DNA of 64,000 nt from Microbacterium sp. MYb45 (GCF_002979655.1 NZ_PCPG01000001.1:186001-250000); one strand, 5' to 3'. Numbered from the stretch's first letter, positions 25,395 to 35,159 are shown. Translations and numbers: made by a program. The notes: generated by a model from the letters alone, not told the origin.

Positions 25395-27158
25395 TCACGT
25401 TGCGCAGTTCAGCGGTTTCCGTGCGGTGTCCGGAGCCTCGATGAGCGGTGTGTGCCGCACTTCCGTGAATCGCGCGCCGGCGCCCGTGCCCTCGAACTCG
25501 ACCGTGATCGTCGTCGATTCGCCGGGGGCGAGGGAGACCTCGTGCTGCACCACGGAACGATCGCCGAGCATGGCCGTCTGCACGCCTTCCTCTTCGCCGT
25601 CGCGGTCGACATGGGCGGGCGTCGCGCCCTCGGGCCCGTACACCGCGATCAGCGTGCGCACCGTGCCGGCGGGAACGCCGTAGAAACCGTCGGCCGTGAC
25701 ATAGGCGGGCAGCGAGGTCGCGGCGTCCGCCGGGGCCGTATTCGTCCACGTGACGCGTACCTGCGTGGTCGGAGCGCCCTGACACGCGCCGACCGACGTC
25801 GTGATGGATGCACGGGTGTAGTAGTCCATCTTCCCGCCGGTGGTGTCGTTCATCAGCACGCCCACGTAGGTCGCGTCGTCGCTGTCCGTGGGGATCGTTC
25901 CGCCCAGTTCGGAGGCGGCGAGAACGGCCTCCTCCTCCGGGTGTGCGCTCCAGATGCGGATACGACTCTCGTCCGCCGATGTGGCCAGCGCCCCGATGAG
26001 AGCCCGGGGGTCGCCGCCGGACAGTGCGGCGCTGAACAGGCCTCCCGCCGCCTGCGCGAAGATCGCGTCCTGCGTGGCGGGATCGGGGACCGCCGCATAG
26101 ATCTGGGACAGCAGGATGTCCGTCACGGTGTCCGCTGTGGCCGTGAAGGGTCCGAAAGCGAGGTCTCCGGTCGCCTTCATGAGGTGCTCCGCGACGACGG
26201 CGTCCACGGCGATGACGCCGTCGACGGTCCCGCCGAAGCGACCCGTCCAGCGGGCCGCGATGATCTCGCCCGCCTCGGCGAAGTCCGGGATGGCGGTGAT
26301 GTTCTGGAGGTAGCGACCGGGGCGGTCGTCGAACAGGGCGATCGTGGACTCGCTGAGCGGCAGAGCGGTGTCCAGCGGCGGGAAGTCCCGGGTCGACGCC
26401 TGTCTCTGCAGCGTGATCGTGCCGTTCTCCGCGTGCAGCAGCGCGATCGAGCCGATGATCCCGCCGGAGGAGCGCAACTCGGCGTTGTTCTGCATGGCCA
26501 GGACGTAGTTGCGCGGACCTTCGCCGCCGAGCATCGTCGGCAGCAGCACGGAGGCGCCGTGCAGGGAGCCGACCACCGACGCGGCTCCCGTCACCGCGGA
26601 TCGCAACTCACCGATGGCGTCGGCGAGGGGTGGCAGCGTCGCGCCCGCATCGATGCGCTTGGCCTGCAGCTCCGCAGCGCTGAGCGCAGTGCTCGCCGTA
26701 CCGAGCGGCTTCTCGATCTCCGCGAAAGGGGCGAGGTCGATCGTGCCGCCTTCGACGCCCAGACCTGCCAGATCGAGCCCGCCTGCCACATCGAGCAGCG
26801 GTGTGAGCGCGTTCGTCGAGACGTCGTGCGCGATCTCGGCGATCTCGCTCACCGCGCGGAAGTTCGGTCCCAGCCACGGCACAGCGCCGAAGGCCTGCCA
26901 GACGGGGTCCGAGGTGAGTTCGTCGGCGGACGCCGCATTGCGCGCGATGCTCCCGGAGACCCGCTCCGCTTCCTCGAGGTCACCTGAGGCGATCGATGCC
27001 TTCAGCTGCGTGGCGCCATTGGCGACCTGCTGAAGGTCGCTGACCGCGCCGATCCCGCGGATCGTCACCCAGCCGATCGCGATGAGGAGGATCGACAGGA
27101 GAACGCCGACGGTCCACCCGATCCATCGGCGTCGGACGGGAAGACGACCATCGCTCAC
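25395..27158 (-). CDS. DUF4012 domain membrane-anchored extracellular protein
   Basis: 587 residues: a short basic N-terminus (RLPVRRRWIGW), one transmembrane helix (about 12-34) and a large extracytoplasmic region containing the DUF4012 core (YVLAMQNNAELRSSGGIIGS, VIAVDAVVAEHLMKATGDL). DUF4012 proteins are found in exopolysaccharide and wall-polymer loci of Actinobacteria and are sometimes compared to LCP proteins; no catalytic residues are established. The GTG at 27158 is chosen because TTGAAT lies six bases upstream and because the transmembrane segment then starts at the right depth. Confidence 0.8.
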   Translation of the reverse strand: MSDGRLPVRRRWIGWTVGVLLSILLIAIGWVTIRGIGAVSDLQQVANGATQLKASIASGDLEEAERVSGSIARNAASADELTSDPVWQAFGAVPWLGPNFRAVSEIAEIAHDVSTNALTPLLDVAGGLDLAGLGVEGGTIDLAPFAEIEKPLGTASTALSAAELQAKRIDAGATLPPLADAIGELRSAVTGAASVVGSLHGASVLLPTMLGGEGPRNYVLAMQNNAELRSSGGIIGSIALLHAENGTITLQRQASTRDFPPLDTALPLSESTIALFDDRPGRYLQNITAIPDFAEAGEIIAARWTGRFGGTVDGVIAVDAVVAEHLMKATGDLAFGPFTATADTVTDILLSQIYAAVPDPATQDAIFAQAAGGLFSAALSGGDPRALIGALATSADESRIRIWSAHPEEEAVLAASELGGTIPTDSDDATYVGVLMNDTTGGKMDYYTRASITTSVGACQGAPTTQVRVTWTNTAPADAATSLPAYVTADGFYGVPAGTVRTLIAVYGPEGATPAHVDRDGEEEGVQTAMLGDRSVVQHEVSLAPGESTTITVEFEGTGAGARFTEVRHTPLIEAPDTARKPLNCAT

Positions 27159-27164
27159 CCGAGC

Positions 27165-27170
27165 ATTCAA
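27165..27170 (-). promoter_or_regulatory. Possible -10 box of the DUF4012 gene
   Basis: TTGAAT on the minus strand, six bases before the GTG at 27158. Confidence 0.35.
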
Positions 27171-27267
27171 GCATGAACCGCTGGTGCGGCGGTGGGCGAA
27201 AACTGTGGGAACGCTGACATTCGCGCGGCACGGGTGGTGCGCTCCACGGGGAGCTGCGCGGCGAGGA

Positions 27268-27273
27268 TAGCCT
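27268..27273 (+). promoter_or_regulatory. -10 box, leaderless start of the following glycosyltransferase gene
   Basis: TAGCCT six bases before the ATG at 27280. Identical hexamer and spacing to purE. Confidence 0.5.
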
Positions 27274-27279
27274 GATCGC

Positions 27280-28353
27280 ATGGGTGCTCGGCTGCGTGTG
27301 GTTCTGGATCAGCTCGTGCATGTCGTCGACCCCGACCAGGCTTCCGCCGCTCTCGATCTCACGGTCGGCCTGATCGCGACGGCACCCTCGGGGTGCACCG
27401 TGGACGCCATCGTCCCTGCGGGCGCGGAGGTTTCGGTCGCCGGCGTCGGCGAGGTGCGGACCCTCGGGCTCGGGCGCCGCGAGTTGGCCGCCTCCTGGCA
27501 GCTCGGGATCGCTCCGGGGGTCGGCGGAGGGATGATCCACTCGCCGACGCTGATGGCCCCGCTCGTGCGACACGACCGAGTACACGACAGCGACCAGACC
27601 ACGGTCACGCTGTGGGATCTGCGCGCCTGGGACGCACCGGAGCAGTTGTCGAAGAGCCTCGTCGCCTGGCAGCGCGGGATGCTGCGGCGCGCGGTGAAGC
27701 ATGCCGACGCCGTGGTCGTGCCGTCGCATGCCGTCGCCGAGCGGCTGTCGGAACTCGCACGCCTCGGGGATCGCGTCCGCGTGGTCGCGGGCGCTCCGCC
27801 CCGTGGATTCGCGGCGCCCGCAGCCGCCGCCGACCGGCGAGCGGCACTGACGTTGCCCGCGCAGTACGTGGTGTTGGCGGGATCGGCGGCCGATCTGCAC
27901 GACGGTTTCCGCGGCGCTGCGGCGGCGGGAATCGATGCCGTCGTGATGGGCGCTCCCGATGGTGCGGAACCCCGTTACGCCGAGCTCGCTTCGGCTGCAG
28001 GGCTCCCCGAGCGGCGCGCGCACATCCGAGGCGCGCTGGATACTGCAGACCGTGCGGCCGTGCTGGCCGGGGCATCGCTGTTCGCCACGACGAGCAGTTC
28101 CGCCGGGTGGCCATGGCGCGCGGTCGAGGCGATGACCCTCGGGATCCCCGTCGTCGCCGTCGACAGCGGCTCGCACCGGGACGTGATCGCCGACGGGGGC
28201 ATGCTGGTCGCAGCCGAGGAGATCGCGGACGCCATGGTGGAGGCCACGGACGCCGCCGCGGACCGGTTGCGCGTCTTGGCGGCGGATCGGTCCAGGGCCT
28301 TCTCCTGGGCGAGTTCGGCCGAACGGCTCTGGGGTCTGCACGCCGACCTCTGA
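27280..28353 (+). CDS. Family 4-type glycosyltransferase (GT-B)
   Basis: 357 residues, cytoplasmic. Shows the retaining GT4 layout: a central hinge with AVVVPSHAVAERL, and a donor-site region AGASLFATTSSSAGWPWRAVEAMTLGIPVVAVDSG in which the E-x7-E motif is reduced to one clear Glu (RAVEAM). Donor and acceptor are unknown. Placed between the DUF4012 gene and the LGFP-repeat gene, each apparently with its own promoter. Confidence 0.75.
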   Translation: MGARLRVVLDQLVHVVDPDQASAALDLTVGLIATAPSGCTVDAIVPAGAEVSVAGVGEVRTLGLGRRELAASWQLGIAPGVGGGMIHSPTLMAPLVRHDRVHDSDQTTVTLWDLRAWDAPEQLSKSLVAWQRGMLRRAVKHADAVVVPSHAVAERLSELARLGDRVRVVAGAPPRGFAAPAAAADRRAALTLPAQYVVLAGSAADLHDGFRGAAAAGIDAVVMGAPDGAEPRYAELASAAGLPERRAHIRGALDTADRAAVLAGASLFATTSSSAGWPWRAVEAMTLGIPVVAVDSGSHRDVIADGGMLVAAEEIADAMVEATDAAADRLRVLAADRSRAFSWASSAERLWGLHADL

Positions 28354-28441
28354 GGGCTGGGAGCCACCTGCACATCGACGCGACACGCCGGTGTGCTGTG
28401 GCCAAAGAGGCGCAACAGTGGCATCATCCTGCAACTTCCGT

Positions 28442-28447
28442 CACACT
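28442..28447 (+). promoter_or_regulatory. Possible -10 box of the LGFP-repeat gene
   Basis: CACACT six bases before the ATG at 28454; no Shine-Dalgarno sequence is visible. Confidence 0.35.
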
Positions 28448-28453
28448 GGTCAC

Positions 28454-31400
28454 ATGTCTCGACGTGCCCCACGCTCGCGAAACACCCTGAGGACCGCCCC
28501 ACTCCTCACCTGTTTCCTCGCTGTCTCCGCCCTTGTTCTCGGAACGGTCGTTCCCGCCGCCGCTGCTCAGGCGACGGTCACGTCGCCCGTGGTGGCAGCC
28601 GCGAACGCCTCCGCCGCCCCCGTCGAAACGGGGATCGCGAAAAGCAGCCTCACCGGCTTCACTCCGGGCAACCTCATCAGCGACGCCGTGTTCACGAACA
28701 AGAGCACGATGACCGAGGCGCAGATCCAGACCTTCTTCAACGGCAAGGTCGCGCGCTGCCTGGGTGGTCGTGACGAGAACAACGAGGCGATCGTCTGCCT
28801 GAAGGACTTCCGGATGACCACGGTCACCCGCCCGGCAGACCAGTACTGCAGCGGATACACGGGCGCCGCGAACGAATCGGCCGCGCGCATCATCTATCGC
28901 GTCTCGCAGGCCTGCAACATCAACCCGCAGGTGCTGATCGTGATGCTCCAGAAGGAGCAGGGTCTCATCACCCACACGTGGCCGAGCGCCTGGCGCTACC
29001 GGATCGCGCTCGGTCAGGGATGCCCCGACACCGCGCCGTGCGACCCGAACTTCATCGGCTTCTTCCACCAGATCTACGGCGCCGCCCGCCAGATGCAGAT
29101 CTATATGGAAGGCAAGTGGTTCCAGTGGTACGCACCGGGGAAGACCTGGAACATCCTCTACAACCCCAAGGCCTCCTGCGGCTCCGCACCGGTCTACGTC
29201 GCGAACAAGGCGACGTCGGCTCTCTACTACTACACGCCGTACCAGCCCAACGCGGCCGCCCTGCGCGCCGGCTACGGCGAGGGTGACGGATGCTCGGCCT
29301 ACGGCAACCGCAACTTCTACAACTACTTCACCGACTGGTTCGGATCCACGCAGGCGGTGGATCCGCTCATCGAGATCACGCAGCTCTACACGAAGCTCGG
29401 GGGTGCGACCGGTGTCCTCGGGGCAGCAGGGGCCAAACCGTCGTGCTCGAGCGCGACCGCGCGCTGCACCTGGACCTACGCGAAGGGCATCATCACCTGG
29501 ACCCGCGCACTCGGAGCGTTGACGGTCTACGGCGACGTGTACGCGACCTATGCGGCTCAGGGTGGGCTGGGCGGCAAGCTCGGTTACCCCTCAGTTACCC
29601 CCAAAGCCATCAGCGATCCGAACGGGAACGGCATCTCGCAGCAGTTCTCCAAGGGGTGGATCCACTCCTCCGCTCGCGGCACGTTCGCGTCGTCGTCGAC
29701 AGTGATGACGGCTTACAGCGAGGCCGGTTGGCTGCGTGGTTCGCTCGGGTGGCCGACGAGCGCGGAGACTTGTGCCTCTCAGCGCTGCCTGCAGAGCTTC
29801 GCGGGTGGCACGATTCGATACGACACCGGGAAAGCCGCCTATGTCGTGCCTCCGGTGGACGACGCCAGCATCAAAGCCGTGTACGTCGCCCAGGGCAGCG
29901 CAACAGGCCCCCTGGGGCACGCGGCCGCTGCGATGCAGTCGGTCGTCGACCCCAACGGCGACGGCCGTGCCCAGAAGTTCGATGGTGGCTGGATCCATTC
30001 CTCCGCGTCCGGCACGTTCTCGTCATCGACAACGATCATGACGGCGTACAGCAAGGCCGGGTGGGTGCGAGGCGCCTACGGATGGCCGACCGGAGCGGAG
30101 ACCTGCTCGGGCACTGTCTGCGCTCAGCCGTTCCAGCGCGGTGTGCTGCAGTATACGAAGGGCGGCGTTGCAGGGCCCGCCGCCGAGGTCACGAATGCCG
30201 CGATCAAGACGGTGTACCAAGCATCGGGTGGGGCTACGGGCCCTCTCGGCTACCCGCTGAGAGCGGTGCAGAGCGTTACGGACAAGAACGGCAACGGCTA
30301 TGCGCAGCAGTTCGCCGGGGGTTGGATCCACTCGAGCGCACGCGGGACATTCGCTAGTTCCTCGCAGCTCATGGCGCTGTACTCCGCCGCAGGCTGGGTC
30401 CGTGGCAGCCTCGGATGGCCGACCGGAGCGGAGAAATGCACCGACCTCGGCTGCACGCAGACGTTCGCGAAGGGCACCCTCTCCGCGGCAACTGCCGGCT
30501 CTGACGGCAGCAAGATCACAGCGACCATACGTGCGCTTCACCAGAGCATTGGGGGAACCGCCGGTTGGATCGGTGCGCCCACGGCCGCCGTACAGCACGT
30601 GACCGATCCGCAGGGCAACGGCGACGCGCAGCGTTTCGCCGGCGGATGGATTCATTCTTCGGCCAAGGGCTCTTTCGCGACCTCGACAAGGATCATGACC
30701 GGCTACAGCGCCGCTGGCTGGGTTCGAGGCGTGCTCGGATGGCCCGTGGGAGCCGAAACCGCCGTGACGGACCCGAACGGAGACGGCATCACCCAGCAGT
30801 TCGCCGGAGGGTGGATCCATTCCTCCGCGAGCGGCACCTTCTCCTCGTCCTCGGCGATCATGAAGGCGTACAGTGCCGCAGGATGGTTGCGTGGAACGCT
30901 GGGATGGCCGACCGGTGCCGAGACGAAGGTGACGGACAAGAACGGGAATGGCCTGTCGCAGAAGTTCGCTGGGGGATGGATCCACTCGTCAGCGAGCGGC
31001 ACCTTCTCCTCGTCCTCGACAATCATGAAGGCATACAGCGCGGCCGGGTGGTTGCGGGGTCCGCTCGGATGGCCTACCACCGCCGAGACGTGCAACGCCG
31101 GGTCCTGCGCCCAGTCGTTCACCGGCGGCACCATCCGATACCAGGTCGGGTCTCCCGCGGTCACCATTCTCACGGCGAACAACGCCGCGATCCAGAAGGC
31201 CTACCAGGCGGCCGGAGGGGCGGCAGGGTTCCTGGGAAGTGCAGCTGCGGCCGTGCAGACCGTGACCGACAAGAACGGCAACGGGTTCGCGCAGAAGTTC
31301 GATGGTGGGTGGATCCACTCGTCGAGCAAGGGCACGTTCACGTCGTCCACGACGATCATGCAGGTGTACAGCCCCGCAGGATGGGTGCGCGGAGCTCTGG

Positions 31401-31813
31401 GTTGGCCGGTCGGCGCCGAGTCCTGTGTCGACGGCGTGTGTCGGCAGGCCTTCGACAACGGCGCGATCAAGGTCCGAGGCCCTCAGGAGGATGTTCTCGT
31501 CACGACGACCAACGCGAACATCTCGCGGCTTTACGTCTCTCTAGGCGCGAGCAAGAGCACGCTCGGCTTGGTGGACTCGAATGTGCAGACGGTCACGGAC
31601 CCGAACGGCAACGGTTTCGGCCAGGCCTTCGTCAACGGCTGGATCCACTCGTCCGCGTACGGCACCTTCGCCTCCTCAGCCACGATGATGAAGCTCTACA
31701 GCGCGCGTGGATGGATCCGTGGCGACCTCGGATGGCCCACGAGCTCGGAGACTTGCACAGCGACGACCTGTTCGCAGTCCTTCGCCGGTGGAACGCTGTC
31801 CTACACCAAGTAA
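28454..31813 (+). CDS. Large secreted LGFP-repeat protein with lysozyme-like N-terminal domain
   Basis: 1119 residues. Signal peptide 1 to about 38 (ending VVPAAAAQA), an N-terminal domain of about 260 residues with several cysteines and the sequence LIVMLQKEQGLITHTWPS (the Glu is reminiscent of the catalytic Glu of muramidase or transglycosylase folds), then from about residue 305 a long array of LGFP-type repeats, recognised by LGWPTGAE and GGWIHSS motifs. LGFP repeats bind cell-wall glycans or mycolyl/arabinogalactan layers in other Actinobacteria. No membrane anchor or sorting signal is present at the C-terminus (ends GGTLSYTK), so wall retention probably depends on the repeats. Hydrolase activity is inference. 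Confidence 0.85.
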   Translation: MSRRAPRSRNTLRTAPLLTCFLAVSALVLGTVVPAAAAQATVTSPVVAAANASAAPVETGIAKSSLTGFTPGNLISDAVFTNKSTMTEAQIQTFFNGKVARCLGGRDENNEAIVCLKDFRMTTVTRPADQYCSGYTGAANESAARIIYRVSQACNINPQVLIVMLQKEQGLITHTWPSAWRYRIALGQGCPDTAPCDPNFIGFFHQIYGAARQMQIYMEGKWFQWYAPGKTWNILYNPKASCGSAPVYVANKATSALYYYTPYQPNAAALRAGYGEGDGCSAYGNRNFYNYFTDWFGSTQAVDPLIEITQLYTKLGGATGVLGAAGAKPSCSSATARCTWTYAKGIITWTRALGALTVYGDVYATYAAQGGLGGKLGYPSVTPKAISDPNGNGISQQFSKGWIHSSARGTFASSSTVMTAYSEAGWLRGSLGWPTSAETCASQRCLQSFAGGTIRYDTGKAAYVVPPVDDASIKAVYVAQGSATGPLGHAAAAMQSVVDPNGDGRAQKFDGGWIHSSASGTFSSSTTIMTAYSKAGWVRGAYGWPTGAETCSGTVCAQPFQRGVLQYTKGGVAGPAAEVTNAAIKTVYQASGGATGPLGYPLRAVQSVTDKNGNGYAQQFAGGWIHSSARGTFASSSQLMALYSAAGWVRGSLGWPTGAEKCTDLGCTQTFAKGTLSAATAGSDGSKITATIRALHQSIGGTAGWIGAPTAAVQHVTDPQGNGDAQRFAGGWIHSSAKGSFATSTRIMTGYSAAGWVRGVLGWPVGAETAVTDPNGDGITQQFAGGWIHSSASGTFSSSSAIMKAYSAAGWLRGTLGWPTGAETKVTDKNGNGLSQKFAGGWIHSSASGTFSSSSTIMKAYSAAGWLRGPLGWPTTAETCNAGSCAQSFTGGTIRYQVGSPAVTILTANNAAIQKAYQAAGGAAGFLGSAAAAVQTVTDKNGNGFAQKFDGGWIHSSSKGTFTSSTTIMQVYSPAGWVRGALGWPVGAESCVDGVCRQAFDNGAIKVRGPQEDVLVTTTNANISRLYVSLGASKSTLGLVDSNVQTVTDPNGNGFGQAFVNGWIHSSAYGTFASSATMMKLYSARGWIRGDLGWPTSSETCTATTCSQSFAGGTLSYTK
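29368..31810 (+). repeat. LGFP repeat array encoded in the large secreted protein gene
   Basis: Eight copies of the GWIHSS block begin at 29654, 29987, 30320, 30644, 30809, 30974, 31307 and 31637. Spacings are 333, 333, 324, 165, 165, 333 and 330 bases, that is 108-111-residue double units with two 55-residue single units in the middle. Confidence 0.9.
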
Positions 31814-31831
31814 GGGAGGGGAGTGCTCGGA

Positions 31832-31837
31832 TAGACT
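31832..31837 (+). promoter_or_regulatory. -10 box, leaderless start of the legionaminic acid operon
   Basis: TAGACT six bases before the legB ATG. The only clear promoter seen before the eight-gene run, whose later members overlap one another. Confidence 0.55.
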
Positions 31838-31843
31838 GGCTGC

Positions 31844-32839
31844 ATGAAGGTACTGCTCACAGGAGCTGACGGATTCATCGGATCGCACCTCGCGGAGCAG
31901 CTCGTCAGAGATGGCCATGACGTCCGAGCGCTCGTGCTCTACAACTCGTTCGACTCGCGTGGATGGCTCGACGGCGTGGACCCGGAAGTCGCGTCGCAGA
32001 TCGAGTTTCTCCCCGGCGACGTGCGTGACCCGGCGCTCATGATGTCGGCGGTGCGGGACCGGGACGCCGTGCTGCATCTCGCGGCACTGATTGCGATTCC
32101 CTATTCCTACGCCGCCCCCGACTTGTATGTGCAGACGAACATCCAGGGCACGCTCAATCTCCTCAACGCCGCCAGGGCGGCGGAGGTCAGCCGGTTCGTC
32201 CACACGTCGACGAGTGAGGTCTACGGGACTGCCCGTTATGTGCCGATGGACGAGGGGCATCCGCTTCAGGGGCAGTCGCCCTATTCGGCATCGAAGATCG
32301 CCGCGGATCAGATGGTGAACTCGTACTATGCGTCGTTCGGTCTGCCGACGACGACGATCCGCCCCTTCAACACCTTCGGACCCCGGCAGTCCGCACGCGC
32401 GGTGATCCCGACGATCATCAGTCAGCTCGCGGCCGGTAAGCGGGAGATCCAGCTCGGCGCCGTTACCCCCACACGCGACTTCACGTTCGTGCCCGACACA
32501 GTCTCCGGGTTCACGACGGCGCTGACGAGCACGGCCGGCGTCGGCGAGGTCATCAACCTCGGTGCAGGCTTCGAGGTGTCGATCGGCGAGACGTTCGACC
32601 TCATCGCCGACGTGATGGGGATCGACGCGACGGCGACCGAAGACCCGGCTCGGTTCCGCCCCGCGAACTCGGAGGTGGAACGGCTGTTCTCGGACAACAC
32701 GAAGGCGCGGGAGCTCCTCGGATGGCGCCCGCGACACGAAGGCATCGACGGGTTCCGCGAGGGGCTGCGGATCACCGCGGAGTGGTTCACCGATCCAGCG
32801 AACCTCGCCAGGTATCGCACCGACTCGTACACCGTATGA
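31844..32839 (+). CDS. legB: Nucleotide-GlcNAc 4,6-dehydratase, legionaminic acid pathway
   Basis: Extended SDR enzyme forming the 4-keto-6-deoxy sugar nucleotide, the first committed step to bacillosamine and legionaminic acid. 331 residues: NAD site LLTGADGFIGSHL at the N-terminus, TSTSEVYG, and the catalytic pair Y147/K151 in PYSASK. Assigned to LegB and not to a generic epimerase because the partner genes legC-G-I-H-F follow in order. The nucleotide (UDP or GDP) is unresolved; the CBS-type nucleotidyltransferase downstream hints at GDP, as in Campylobacter. Overlaps legC by four bases. Confidence 0.85.
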   Translation: MKVLLTGADGFIGSHLAEQLVRDGHDVRALVLYNSFDSRGWLDGVDPEVASQIEFLPGDVRDPALMMSAVRDRDAVLHLAALIAIPYSYAAPDLYVQTNIQGTLNLLNAARAAEVSRFVHTSTSEVYGTARYVPMDEGHPLQGQSPYSASKIAADQMVNSYYASFGLPTTTIRPFNTFGPRQSARAVIPTIISQLAAGKREIQLGAVTPTRDFTFVPDTVSGFTTALTSTAGVGEVINLGAGFEVSIGETFDLIADVMGIDATATEDPARFRPANSEVERLFSDNTKARELLGWRPRHEGIDGFREGLRITAEWFTDPANLARYRTDSYTV

Positions 32840-33993
32840 CCAGCGCACCGGACTTCGTCCGCACCATCCGCGGGGTGGTTGGCGACGAGCCTTTCGTGGG
32901 ACTTCATATCCCGGACATCACCGCTGCGGAGAAGCAGAAGGTGTATGAGTGTCTCGACTCGACTTTCGTCTCCAGCGTGGGCAGTTTCGTCGGCGACTTC
33001 GAGCGGGGCATCGCCGAGTTCACCGGAGCGGGATACGGGATCGCCGTGTCGAACGGCACGTCTGCCCTCCAGGTCGCGCTCGAACTGGCCGGAGTCGCGG
33101 CGGGAGACGATGTGATCGTGCCCACGCTGTCGTTCATCGCGACCGCGAACGCCGTTTCGCACGCGGGGGCGCAACCTTACTTCGTCGACAGCGACGAGCA
33201 GAGTCTGGGCATGTCTGTCGAAGCCGTGCGCCAGGTGCTTCGCGACTCGCGCTCGACGCCGGACGGCCTGGTGAATTCCGCGACGGGTCGGCGCATCGGC
33301 GCGATCGTGCCGATGCACACACTGGGTCACCCGATGCAGATCGTCGAACTCGTCGAGCTGGCCGACTCCTACGGCGTGCCTGTGGTCGAGGACGCGGCAG
33401 AGTCGTTGGGCAGCCGCGTCGGCTCGCGACACACCGGCACATTCGGCACCATGGGCATCCTCAGCTTCAACGGCAACAAGATCATCACGACCGGGGGCGG
33501 GGGGATGATCCTCACGGATGACGAGGAGATCGCCCGTCGTGCACGCCATCTGACGACGACGGCGAAGCAGGTGCACCGCTGGGAATTCGAGCACGACGAG
33601 ATCGCCTACAACTTCCGCATGCCCAACCTGAACGCCGCGCTGGGGCTCGCGCAGCTGGAGCGCCTCCCGGACTTCCTCGTCGCGAAGCGTCGTCTCGCCG
33701 AGCGGTATCGACAGGCCTTCGAGAGCTTCGACGACGCGGTGTTCCTTGCGGAGCCGACCGGAACCCAGAGCAACTACTGGTTGTGCGCGGTCCGCACACG
33801 CGGCGGAAGGGAACGCCGTGACGCTCTGCTCGAGGCCACGAACGATGCCGGGCTCCAATGCCGTCCGTTCTGGAACCTCCTGCATCTGCAGACCCCCTAT
33901 AGGAATCTCCCGCACGCGCGAACGCCCGTGGCGGAGGCACTCCATGACAGCGTGATCTGCATTCCCAGCTCGCCGGCGCTGGCGGTGGCATGA
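32836..33993 (+). CDS. legC: Sugar aminotransferase, legionaminic acid pathway
   Basis: DegT/DnrJ/EryC1/StrS-type PLP enzyme that would aminate C4 of the 4-keto sugar made by LegB. 385 residues; the PLP lysine is K215 in SFNGNKIITTGGGG, and VEDAAESLGS supplies the cofactor Asp. The ATG overlaps the legB stop, and the gene overlaps legG by four bases. A longer start inside legB is rejected for lack of family similarity. Confidence 0.88.
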   Translation: MTSAPDFVRTIRGVVGDEPFVGLHIPDITAAEKQKVYECLDSTFVSSVGSFVGDFERGIAEFTGAGYGIAVSNGTSALQVALELAGVAAGDDVIVPTLSFIATANAVSHAGAQPYFVDSDEQSLGMSVEAVRQVLRDSRSTPDGLVNSATGRRIGAIVPMHTLGHPMQIVELVELADSYGVPVVEDAAESLGSRVGSRHTGTFGTMGILSFNGNKIITTGGGGMILTDDEEIARRARHLTTTAKQVHRWEFEHDEIAYNFRMPNLNAALGLAQLERLPDFLVAKRRLAERYRQAFESFDDAVFLAEPTGTQSNYWLCAVRTRGGRERRDALLEATNDAGLQCRPFWNLLHLQTPYRNLPHARTPVAEALHDSVICIPSSPALAVA

Positions 33994-35159
33994 GACGTAT
34001 AGCGGTCCTCACCGGCACTCGCGCCGACTACGGCCTTCTCCGGGGTCTGCTGCGGGCGATCGATGCCGACCCCGACCTCGAACTCCAGATCATCGCGACC
34101 GGGACGCATCTGCTCGATGCGTTCGGACGCACCGAGACCGAGATCGTGGCGGATGGATTCCGCGTCACCGCCTCGGTGCCGATCTGGTCGGCGACGGACA
34201 GTGCGCTCGGCGTCGCAGCCGACGTCGGTGCGGCGCTCCCGATCTTCGCCGAGGCGCTCGCGACCCTCGACCCGGATGTACTCGTCGTCCTGGGGGACCG
34301 GCTCGAAGCATTCGCCGCGACGACCGCGGCCACGATCCTTTCCGTCCCCGTCGCCCACATCCACGGCGGGGAGCTGACGGAAGGCGCGATGGACGATGCG
34401 CTGAGGCATTCCATCACCAAGATGGCGTATCTCCACTTCACGTCGACCGAAGATCACCGACGCCGCGTGATCCAGCTCGGTGAGGACCCGGACCGCGTGT
34501 CCTTCCACGGGGCACCAATCGTCGACGCTCTGAACGCGATCGAGCTGCTTCCACGTGCCGACGTCGAGTCCCGCTTCGGCATCCGTCTCCCCGAGCCGAC
34601 GGCGCTGGTCACGTTCCATCCCGCCGTGATGGATGTCGCCGCACCCGAAGCACTCCTCGACGAGCTGCTCGCAGGGCTTCTCGCCGTCGACGGCCTCCAC
34701 GTCGTGATCACCGGGTCGAATTCGGACATCGGCACGGCCGACGTGCGGCGACGCATCGAAGAGTTCGTGGCATCGCACCCTGACCGTGTCGATTTCGTCG
34801 AGTCCTTCGGCCAGGTCGGCTACCTCAGTACGATGTCGGCCTCCGCCTTGGTGGTTGGAAACTCTTCGAGCACGGTACTTGAGGCGCCGGTGCTCGGCGT
34901 TCCTTCTGTCCTCATCGGAGATCGGCAGAAGGGACGGCCGCTCGCCCGGAGCGTGGTCGTCCCGCATCCGGAGCGAGGTGCGATCGCCGACGCCGTGCGC
35001 GAGGCGCTCCACGCCCCGGCACCGAACGACCGGGTGGCGATCTTCGGTACCCCGGGTTTCGCCTCGCGCACGGCTCAGTCCCTCCGGGACGCCGTGATTC
35101 CCCGCCCGCCCCGCAAGAAGTTCCACGACCTCGAGGAGAACACCCGCCATGAACGATGA
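33990..35159 (+). CDS. legG: Hydrolysing 2-epimerase (NeuC-like), legionaminic acid pathway
   Basis: Releases the nucleotide and inverts C2 to give 2,4-diacetamido-2,4,6-trideoxymannose. 389 residues; GTRADYGLLRGLL at the start and HIHGGELTEGAMDDALRHSITK in the middle are the NeuC/LegG signatures, and VGNSSSTVLEAP marks the C-terminal substrate site. NeuC-type hydrolysis separates this pathway from pseudaminic acid, which uses the unrelated PseG. Overlaps legI by 11 bases. Confidence 0.9.
   Translation: MRRIAVLTGTRADYGLLRGLLRAIDADPDLELQIIATGTHLLDAFGRTETEIVADGFRVTASVPIWSATDSALGVAADVGAALPIFAEALATLDPDVLVVLGDRLEAFAATTAATILSVPVAHIHGGELTEGAMDDALRHSITKMAYLHFTSTEDHRRRVIQLGEDPDRVSFHGAPIVDALNAIELLPRADVESRFGIRLPEPTALVTFHPAVMDVAAPEALLDELLAGLLAVDGLHVVITGSNSDIGTADVRRRIEEFVASHPDRVDFVESFGQVGYLSTMSASALVVGNSSSTVLEAPVLGVPSVLIGDRQKGRPLARSVVVPHPERGAIADAVREALHAPAPNDRVAIFGTPGFASRTAQSLRDAVIPRPPRKKFHDLEENTRHER

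Noticed and set aside
25311..26987. Plus-strand open frame of 558 codons opposite the DUF4012 gene
   Set aside because: Low-complexity Arg/Gly composition and no recognisable domain; the minus strand has a transmembrane helix and DUF4012 blocks.
29368..31810. Regular repeats considered as a CRISPR array
   Set aside because: The repeats are coding, imperfect, spaced by 165 or about 330 bases and translate to LGFP units; no cas genes are present.
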